From NCBI RefSeq assembly GCF_004216535.1, contig NZ_SGWX01000001.1, positions 3,100,001 to 3,164,000 of the forward strand: a stretch of 64,000 bases of DNA, written 5' to 3'. Under the pieces are notes generated by a model. The model had not been told where the DNA came from. It did not search any database and was given only the letters and a program-made list of their open reading frames with translations. This document shows, piece after piece, positions 58,009 through 64,000 of this stretch. Position 1 is the first letter of the stretch, and the number at the start of each line of letters is the position of its first letter. The translations under genes were made by a program, and so were the position numbers. Source of the DNA: Xylanimonas ulmi (lineage in GTDB: Bacteria > Actinomycetota > Actinomycetes > Actinomycetales > Cellulomonadaceae).

Positions 58009-61000
58009 CTACGCCTGCATGTCCACGAATCTGGAGTAGTGCCCCTGGAAGGCGACGGTGATCGTGTCCGTCGGTCCATTACGGTGCTTCGCCACGATGA
58101 GGTCGGCCTCGCCCGCGCGCGGCGACTCCTTCTCGTAGGCGTCCTCACGGTGCAGCAGGATCACCATGTCGGCGTCCTGCTCGATGCTGTTGTGGACGGC
58201 GATCCCATTGGCGATGAAGTTGTGGGTGTCGAGCACGGTCGCGTCGAAGACCTGCTTCTCCCCCAGGGGCTCGATGGAGACGACCTCGTCCCACAGCAGG
58301 TCGTTGACCGCCATGATCTCGAGCTCCTCGCCCTCCAGCACGGCGGCGATCTTTCCGAGGCGCTGACGCGACGGCGCCGCCTCCCCCAGGGGGCTCCCAC
58401 CGAACCTCGCGCCGACGGCCTCGGCGAACTGCCGATGCGTCATGCCGTTCTCGACAAGCACGTCGCGCACGTCGTCCCAGACCTGCCGCGGCACATCGAC
58501 GTTCGGGCTCGCGGAGGTGTCGCGGACGATCGCGAGCAGCCGCTCGGCCGCCTCGCCGTCGCCGCGGACGCCGATCTCCTGGAGGAAGCGCCGCTGGTCG
58601 TCGACACCTGAGATGTCGAGCGTGTGTCCCTGACGGTTCCTGGCCTCGCCCGTCGCGGCGCGCACCCGCGCGGAGATGCCGAAGCGCAGCAGCAGCCGCG
58701 CCACGCCGTCGAGAAGCGGGCGCGAGGTCGAGCGGTAGGAGATGCGCCCGCCGCGACCGTTCGCGTCGACGGTGACCGAGCCGCCAGTCGCCCAAAGGTG
58801 CTTGATGAAGAGCGCGATCTGCTGCTTGGGCAGGTGGAACACGCTGGTGGGCACGAATCTCTCGTGGCTGGGCGCTCTGGAGAGTCCCAGGTCGTCGAGC
58901 CACTCGGCGATGGAGTTGCGCTTGTCGATCGACGCATCCTCGGTCGCCTGGCGCGTCACGGAGGACCCGTCGCCCAGCAGGTTCGCGAGCATCACGACCT
59001 TGCGGTCGTCCCACTGCGCGCACATCTCAGGCCCGGGCACGTGCCGCGGCACGCCCAGGCGCGCGCCCACCTCGAGCTCGCCCAGCGGCGTCCAGCCCTC
59101 ATACGTGAGGAACGGGTGGTTCGCCGTCGCCTCGACCTCCTTGCCGGACGCCAGGCGCAGTCGGAACACGGGCTTGACGCCCGTCGGGAACACGTGGGTG
59201 AGGTGGCGGCGGACATACTGCAGCCGCTCGTTGAGCGCCCACACGGGCACGTCCTTGGCGTTGAGCGCGAACAGCTCGCCCATCGTCGTCTCGGCACCGG
59301 TGTCGGCGCGCAGGATGCGCGTGTCCTCGGTGAGGCAGCCGGACTCGCGAAGGTCCGACATCTGCGGCTTCTTGTCGCCGCGCTGCTCCGGCCCACGGTT
59401 GAGCTGCGACAGCGCGATCACGGGGACCTCAAGCTCCTTGGCGAGCAGCTTGAGCGCGCGCGAGAACTCGGAGACCTCCTGCTGACGTGACTCCACGCGC
59501 TTGCCCGACGACATGAGCTGCAGATAGTCGATGACGATCAACTTGAGGTCATGCCGCTGCTTGAGCCGTCGCGCCTTGGCGCGAATCTCCATGAGCGACA
59601 TATTGGGCGAGTCGTCGATGAACAGCGGCGCCTCGGACACCTTGCCCATGACCTTGGCGAGCTTCTGCCAGTCGTCGTCGGCCATATTGCCGTTGCGCAG
59701 CTTCTGCAGGTGCACGCGCGCCTCGGCGGCGAGCAGACGCATCGTGATCTCGTTGCGCCCCATCTCGAGCGAGAACACGACCGACGCCTGCCCGTGCTTG
59801 ATCGACGCCGAGCGGGCGATGTCGATTGCGAGCGTCGAGTTATGCGTCGGGATCATCGCCCGGCTCGCGAGGTAGAGGCGGTCAGCGCTGTCGACCTGCA
59901 CACACCGCACCGGCACGGACTCGACCGGGCGGACCTGAACGATCGAGCGCTGGGTGAGCCGAGCCGACGACGGACGGCGCCGGTCCTTGTGGACGAGGCG
60001 CTTGCGCTCGAGCCAGAACACGTCGTCATCGGTCGTGAACGTGATCGTGAACGCTGTAGACGAGGCGGGGCTTCGTCCGTTGACGCGCTTCTGCGACCAG
60101 CCTGTCCGGTAGCCAAGGCTGTGGAGAAGCTCTCGGACGCCGTCGGCGAGCCGTCGGCTCGTCGAGGTGAACTGAGGGCTCCCGGTGGGGTTGACCGTTC
60201 CGTCCGTGTCGAGCAGTCCGGCGAGCAGGGCGCGCCGCTGCCGCTCCGAACCACGCAGGTAACTCATCGGGATGTGCTTGTTCCCCAGCACACCGAGCGA
60301 GCGCAAGATGGCCGTGACGGGCCCCTCGTGAGGCTCGGTCTCCGTGAGGTCGTAGCCGAGCCCCTCGATCGTCATCGCGATCTCGACATCCGCAGAGGTG
60401 AACCGAGCGGACGCCGAGTGCCCGTCACCGAGCCACACGCCCAGCGCGTACGGATGCAAGGGGAGATCACGTTCGGGCAGAGCCAGCGCGCCCGTCGTGC
60501 GCACGGTGTGGTTGGCGCGCGCGTCCGTCGAGGCGCACCGCACCGTCGCGGCGATCTCCCGCGTCGTCCGTGTGGTCGTCTCTGCCGGCCGCCCAGCGTG
60601 CGCCCGGCGGCGCTGGGCCCGGGTGCTCGTCGCCCACAGGTGCTCCGCGTCCGCCACGATCACCGTGCCGTCGTCGAACTCGACCTCGAAGCACGGCCGG
60701 TCCACCATGACCTCAGTCGCCGCGACCACCCGCGTCGCTCGCCCGTCGGCCCCGAGAAGTTGGTCACCCACCGCGACCTCGCCCATCGTCGTCCAGCCGG
60801 TGGGCGTCGGGAGGGGTGTGTCGAGCGCGAGCGCCTTGCCGATCGCCGGCCGGGCCGCGATGACGATCATCTGCCCCGCGTGCAGGCCGTTGGTCAGCCG
60901 GTCGAGGTCCGCGAACCCGGTGGGCACACCGGTCATGCCCTCGCCGCGGTGACCGGCCGCCTCGATCTCGTCCATGGTGCCGCCGATGATCTCGGCGAGC

Positions 61001-61518
61001 GGCAGGTAGTCCTCGGTGGTGCGCCGCTCGGTGACGGCGTAGATCTCGGCCTGGGCGTTGTTGACGATGTCGTCCACGTCGCCGCCGTCGCGCGCGTAGC
61101 CGAGCTGGACGATGCGCGTGCCGGCCTCGACGAGGCGGCGCAGCACGGCGCGCTCGCGCACGATGCGGGCGTAGTAGCCGGCGTTGGCGGCGGTGGGCAC
61201 GCCCGCGACGAGGTCGGCGAGGTAGGCCGCTCCCCCGACGCGCTCCAGCTCGCCGCGTCGGCGCAGCTCGTCGGCCACGGTGATGCCGTCGGCGGGCTCG
61301 CCCCGCCCGTACAGGTCGAGGATCGCGTCGTAGACGGTCTCGTGGACCGGGCGGTAGAAGTCGTTGCCGCGGATGGTCTCGACGACGTCGGCGATGGCGT
61401 CCTTGCTGATGAGCATGCCGCCGAGCACGCTCATCTCGGCGTTGATGTCCTGCGGTGGGGTGCGGTCGAACGCGGCGGGAGACCCGTGATAGGAGGATTC
61501 GAGCTCCTCGATCGACAT
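58009..61518 (-). CDS. dnaB: Replicative DNA helicase DnaB interrupted by two inteins
   Basis: Hexameric helicase that unwinds DNA at the replication fork. 1169 residues from ATG 61518. Exteins: residues 1-228 (N-terminal domain QDINAEMSVLGGMLISKDAI and the start of Walker A, ARPAIGK), 561-727 (STLAIDIARSA, Walker B LIVIDYLQLM, QLNRGPEQRG, LRESG) and 1111-1169 (SIEQDADMVILLHRED to the end). Joined, they give a normal helicase of 454 residues. The ATP-binding loop is rebuilt only after the first intein is removed, so splicing is essential. DnaB-like cyanobacterial inteins occupy the second site. Confidence 0.97.
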   Translation of the reverse strand: MSIEELESSYHGSPAAFDRTPPQDINAEMSVLGGMLISKDAIADVVETIRGNDFYRPVHETVYDAILDLYGRGEPADGITVADELRRRGELERVGGAAYLADLVAGVPTAANAGYYARIVRERAVLRRLVEAGTRIVQLGYARDGGDVDDIVNNAQAEIYAVTERRTTEDYLPLAEIIGGTMDEIEAAGHRGEGMTGVPTGFADLDRLTNGLHAGQMIVIAARPAIGKALALDTPLPTPTGWTTMGEVAVGDQLLGADGRATRVVAATEVMVDRPCFEVEFDDGTVIVADAEHLWATSTRAQRRRAHAGRPAETTTRTTREIAATVRCASTDARANHTVRTTGALALPERDLPLHPYALGVWLGDGHSASARFTSADVEIAMTIEGLGYDLTETEPHEGPVTAILRSLGVLGNKHIPMSYLRGSERQRRALLAGLLDTDGTVNPTGSPQFTSTSRRLADGVRELLHSLGYRTGWSQKRVNGRSPASSTAFTITFTTDDDVFWLERKRLVHKDRRRPSSARLTQRSIVQVRPVESVPVRCVQVDSADRLYLASRAMIPTHNSTLAIDIARSASIKHGQASVVFSLEMGRNEITMRLLAAEARVHLQKLRNGNMADDDWQKLAKVMGKVSEAPLFIDDSPNMSLMEIRAKARRLKQRHDLKLIVIDYLQLMSSGKRVESRQQEVSEFSRALKLLAKELEVPVIALSQLNRGPEQRGDKKPQMSDLRESGCLTEDTRILRADTGAETTMGELFALNAKDVPVWALNERLQYVRRHLTHVFPTGVKPVFRLRLASGKEVEATANHPFLTYEGWTPLGELEVGARLGVPRHVPGPEMCAQWDDRKVVMLANLLGDGSSVTRQATEDASIDKRNSIAEWLDDLGLSRAPSHERFVPTSVFHLPKQQIALFIKHLWATGGSVTVDANGRGGRISYRSTSRPLLDGVARLLLRFGISARVRAATGEARNRQGHTLDISGVDDQRRFLQEIGVRGDGEAAERLLAIVRDTSASPNVDVPRQVWDDVRDVLVENGMTHRQFAEAVGARFGGSPLGEAAPSRQRLGKIAAVLEGEELEIMAVNDLLWDEVVSIEPLGEKQVFDATVLDTHNFIANGIAVHNSIEQDADMVILLHREDAYEKESPRAGEADLIVAKHRNGPTDTITVAFQGHYSRFVDMQA
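58189..59337 (-). other. DnaB intein 2 (RESG/SIEQD site), class 1
   Basis: 383 residues (728-1110 of the precursor). It begins with Cys (CLTEDTRILRADTGA), has the block B ATANHPFLT, and ends VLDTHNFIANGIAVHN before Ser +1, all as in standard inteins. The central endonuclease region has LAGLIDADG motif one as MLANLLGDGSSV and motif two as FIKHLWATGGSV, where the catalytic Asp is Gly. It should splice but probably not cut DNA. The insertion point is that of the Synechocystis DnaB intein. Confidence 0.93.
59839..60834 (-). other. DnaB intein 1 (in Walker A, GK/S), class 3-like
   Basis: 332 residues (229-560). It begins with Ala (ALALDTPLPTPTGWTTMGEV) and lacks the usual Cys/Ser 1. The block B has EHLWATST with the Trp of class 3 inteins, block F has VPVRCVQVDS with the Cys nucleophile, and the end is MIPTHN followed by Ser. 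LAGLIDADG motifs LGVWLGDGH and LLAGLLDTDGTV look intact, so an active homing endonuclease is plausible. Confidence 0.9.
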
Positions 61519-61628
61519 ACCGCTCCCGCCCCTAGGAATGTTGCTCGCCGCGTGCCCCCTTGTTCTACCCCGGGCCACCGACACTCGCGACGACGCTAGG
61601 CCCCGCCGCACCCCGGTGCAATCGGCCC

Positions 61629-61704
61629 TGTGGACGGTGGTGTGGACCGGGGTGTGGACAACCCCCTGCTACTGTGCACAGCCGGTGGACAACACTGTGC
61701 ACAA
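61629..61704. promoter_or_regulatory. Cluster of DnaA-box-like sequences
   Basis: TGTGGAC occurs at 61629, 61641 and 61653 with exact 12-bp spacing; the last reads TGTGGACAA, the complement of the TTGTCCACA box. Further related sites are GTGGACAAC at 61685 and TGTGCACAA at 61696. The gap lies between dnaB and the MATE gene. Confidence 0.5.
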
Positions 61705-61785
61705 CTGGGGACAGCGCCTGTGTACAAGGCGTCGCGGCCCGCTGACCAGCGCGGACATTCCCCTCAGCCTGTGGAGGAAAAGAAG

Positions 61786-63210
61786 GTGAGTGAGGTGCAT
61801 CCCACCGCGGACGACTCGCGCCCGCGGGCCGATCCTCCACGGTCAGACCGCGCGCCGCACCGCGCCGCACGCACCCCGCGCCCGCCCCGGGCGCGCACGT
61901 CCTCGATCGACCGCGAGATCCTCGCCCTCGCCGTGCCGGCGCTGGGCGCGCTCGTGGCCGAGCCGCTGTTCGTGCTCGTCGACTCCGCCGTGGTCGGGCG
62001 ACTCGGCACCGCGCAGCTCGCGGGCCTCGCGCTCGCCTCCAACCTGCTGCTCACCGTCGTCGGCCTGTGCGTGTTCCTCGCCTACGCGACCACCGCCGTC
62101 GTCGCCCGGCTCATGGGCGCGGGCCGCGAACGCGAGGCCCTGCAGGCCGGCGTCGACGGCATGTGGCTCGCGCTCGGCGTCGGCGCCGGCCTGGCGGCGC
62201 TCGCCTGGCTCGGCGCGCCCGCCGCGGTCAGCGCGCTCGGCGGGACCGGCGAGGTCGCCACACACGCCGTCGCCTACCTGCGCGCCTCGGCGGCCGGGCT
62301 GCCCGGCATGCTCCTGGTGCTCGCCGCGACGGGCGTGCTGCGCGGCCTCCAAGACACGCGCACGCCGCTCGCCGTCGCGTCCACCGGCGCCGTCGTCAAC
62401 GCGGGCCTGAACATCACGCTCGTCTACGGCGCCGGAATGGGCATCGCCGGCTCCGGCCTCGGCACCGCGCTCACGCAGCTCGCGATGGCCGCGACGCTCA
62501 CCGTCGTCGTCGTGCGGGGCGCCCGAGCCCGCGGCGCCAGCCTGCGCCCGGCCGCCGGCGGAATCTGGGCGAGCGTCGTCGCCGGCCTCCCGCTGCTGGT
62601 GCGCACCGCGTCGCTGCGCCTGGCCATCCTGCTCACCGTCTCGGTCGCCACGCGCCTGGGCGACGTCACGCTCGCCGCGCACCAGATCGTGGGCAGCCTG
62701 TGGGGACTGGCCGCGTTCGCGCTCGACGCCCTCGCGATCGCCGCGCAGGCCCTGGTCGGCCACGGCCTGGGCGCGCGCGACGTCGCCCACGTCCGCGCGG
62801 TGCTGCGCCGCGCCCTGCGCTGGGGCATGCTCGCCGGCGTCGTCATCGGCGTCGTCATCGGCGGCGCCGGGTGGTGGCTCGCGCCGCTGTTCGGCTCCGA
62901 CGACGCCGTGCGCGCGGCCGCCGCGGCGGGCCTGGCCGTGTGCGGGCTGTTCATGCCCATGGCGGGCTGGGTCTTCGTGCTCGACGGCGTCCTCATCGGC
63001 GCGGGAGACGGCCGGTACCTGGCCGCCGTCGGCATGGTGACGCTCGTCGTCTACGCCCCGGCCGCGCTCGCCGTGGCCGTCTGGGCGCCCGACGGCGCGG
63101 CGGGTGTCGCCTGGCTCTGGGCGGCGTTCGCCGGCGTCTTCATGCTCGCCCGCGCCGTGACCACGGGCGTGCGGGCCCGCGGCAGCCGGTGGATGGTCAT
63201 GGGCGCCTGA
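61786..63210 (+). CDS. MATE family efflux transporter
   Basis: 474 residues from GTG 61786 with GGAGG nine bases upstream. Twelve helices are predicted after a basic, Pro/Arg-rich N-terminus of about 40 residues. Family marks are ALAVPALGALVAEPLFVLVD (helix 1), DSAVVGRLGTAQLAGLALA near residue 67, and VTLAAHQIVGSLWGLAAFAL near residue 295. The DinF-type branch uses a cation gradient to expel organic cations. Located divergent from dnaB across the DnaA-box-like cluster. Confidence 0.92.
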   Translation: MSEVHPTADDSRPRADPPRSDRAPHRAARTPRPPRARTSSIDREILALAVPALGALVAEPLFVLVDSAVVGRLGTAQLAGLALASNLLLTVVGLCVFLAYATTAVVARLMGAGREREALQAGVDGMWLALGVGAGLAALAWLGAPAAVSALGGTGEVATHAVAYLRASAAGLPGMLLVLAATGVLRGLQDTRTPLAVASTGAVVNAGLNITLVYGAGMGIAGSGLGTALTQLAMAATLTVVVVRGARARGASLRPAAGGIWASVVAGLPLLVRTASLRLAILLTVSVATRLGDVTLAAHQIVGSLWGLAAFALDALAIAAQALVGHGLGARDVAHVRAVLRRALRWGMLAGVVIGVVIGGAGWWLAPLFGSDDAVRAAAAAGLAVCGLFMPMAGWVFVLDGVLIGAGDGRYLAAVGMVTLVVYAPAALAVAVWAPDGAAGVAWLWAAFAGVFMLARAVTTGVRARGSRWMVMGA

Positions 63211-63215
63211 CACGC

Positions 63216-63256
63216 GGTCAGGCCCAGGGCGCGGCGAGCGCACCCTGGGCCTGACC
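63216..63256. terminator. Bidirectional hairpin between MATE and the exported-protein gene
   Basis: Perfect 14-bp arms GGTCAGGCCCAGGG and CCCTGGGCCTGACC around a 13-base loop between convergent stops. Confidence 0.75.
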
Positions 63257-63270
63257 CTCGCCTGGGACCG

Positions 63271-64000
63271 CTACGGCAGCGGCTTGAGGGCGAAGTCGTA
63301 GACCGTCGTCTGGCCCGCCACGATCTGGGCCTTCTTGGTCTGCGGCACGTAACCCTGCGCCGAGACGGTCACCTGGAGCGGCCCGTTCGCCTTCTGGAAC
63401 CAGTAGGCGTACGTGCCGTCCTCACCCGTGATGAGGGTGATGTCGTACGAGACGCCGTCGAGCGAGACGACCGCCCCGGACAACGGCTCGCCGGCCGCGT
63501 TCGTCACGGTCCCGGTCACCTTGCCCCAGCCGGCCGGCTGCTTGACCGTCATGGTGGCGGTCACCGACGGGTTCTCGTACGGGGTCTCGGCGCCGACCGT
63601 GATGGTCGCCGAGTAGGCGCCCGGCTGGTCGACGTCCGCCGTCATGGTGGCCACGGCCACCACCGACTTGCCCGGCTGCAGCGTGAACGTCGGCGGCTGG
63701 ACGTCCAGCCACGCGACACCCGAGCCGCCCCCGGTCGTCTGACCGGTCACGTTGAGCACCACGTGCATGTCGGGGAAGCCGATCTCGGCCGACGTCGCCG
63801 GGTCCGGCGTCTGGCAGAACGTCGAGGCGAGGTACGACGGCGCCGTCTCGGGCTCGGCGTTCGAGCCGATGTAGAACGTGCCGCCGATCGGCGCGACGAC
63901 CTCGGCCACGAGCGTGCCGCCCGCCGGGACCGTGCCCGTCACCGGGACAGTGACCATGGCGCCGCTGCCCGCCGCGACCTGGGTGGTCGCGGTGCCGATC
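63271..64000 (-). CDS. Exported protein C-terminus with carboxypeptidase-regulatory-like domain (5' end outside window)
   Basis: The frame is open to the right edge and ends at 63271. Beta-strand-rich Fn3-like segments (AEVVAPIGGTFYIGSNAEPE, then PTFTLQPGKSVVAVATMTAD) are followed by a carboxypeptidase-regulatory-like repeat (GKVTGTVTNAAGEPLSGAVV with DGTYAYWFQKANGPLQVTVS). These modules are common at the end of secreted S8 subtilisin-like peptidases of actinobacteria. The catalytic part is not in the window, so that identity is a guess. Confidence 0.75.
   Translation of the reverse strand, partial: IGTATTQVAAGSGAMVTVPVTGTVPAGGTLVAEVVAPIGGTFYIGSNAEPETAPSYLASTFCQTPDPATSAEIGFPDMHVVLNVTGQTTGGGSGVAWLDVQPPTFTLQPGKSVVAVATMTADVDQPGAYSATITVGAETPYENPSVTATMTVKQPAGWGKVTGTVTNAAGEPLSGAVVSLDGVSYDITLITGEDGTYAYWFQKANGPLQVTVSAQGYVPQTKKAQIVAGQTTVYDFALKPLP

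Overview
This window is about 64 kb of very GC-rich actinobacterial chromosome. The codon bias, leaderless TANNNT-start genes, twin-arginine lipoproteins, a DtxR/IdeR-type iron box, an actinobacterial LexA box, paired TGAGCCTGTCGA repeats, a DUF222-HNH gene and an intein-split dnaB fit the Micrococcales, most likely the Cellulomonadaceae/Promicromonosporaceae. The genus is inference; no rRNA or tRNA gene was seen.

Layout. 1-3.9 kb: end of a peptide ABC transporter operon (two permeases and a fused double ATPase running off the left edge). 4.2-8.2 kb: housekeeping genes (DMT exporter, DinB-like, RidA, frameshifted VOC gene, RlmC). 8.2-9.9 kb: a protein carrying only sigma region 4, fused to an anti-sigma zinc finger, membrane segment and secreted tail. 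9.9-12.6 kb: ornithine cyclodeaminase and dimethylargininase, divergent from an Lrp regulator. 12.7-17.2 kb: MarR/MFS pair, isochorismatase-like hydrolase, YnfA, DUF5808 protein, HAD phosphatase. 17.4-20.2 kb: katG-furA. 20.4-22.8 kb: DUF222-HNH protein behind a perfect SOS box. 23.3-26.1 kb: MgtE and a YeeE/TsuA-type transporter. 26.1-30.4 kb: pyruvate oxidase with a TetR gene, a glutamine amidotransferase, a VOC protein and a P-loop kinase.

30.5-35.7 kb is the most coherent unusual locus: a Cys-rich zinc-finger protein and a sortase on the plus strand converge on a sigma/anti-sigma fusion and an LPXTG-like surface protein on the minus strand. This looks like a self-contained envelope-sensing and surface-display module. 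36.4-42.5 kb holds small regulator-target sets (TetR with SRPBCC-MFS sharing operators, LysR, DJ-1/PfpI, MerR with aldo/keto reductase). 42.5-44.7 kb is a GMC oxidoreductase.

44.8-47.0 kb and 53.6-57.9 kb are decayed, mobile-looking ground. They contain a PD-(D/E)XK nuclease pair that truncates an alpha/beta hydrolase, a frameshifted phosphoesterase, an IS3 scrap, a 5'-truncated gabD, fragments of hsdR, GNAT and HTH genes, and two copies of a dispersed repeat. Between them, 47.0-52.7 kb is an iron-regulated siderophore uptake operon with two tandem binding proteins and an unrecognised 463-residue product. 58.0-61.5 kb is replicative helicase dnaB interrupted by two inteins (one in the Walker A motif, one at the RESG/SIEQD site). 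A cluster of DnaA-box-like sequences lies between it and a MATE exporter. The right edge cuts an exported protein with a carboxypeptidase-regulatory-like domain.
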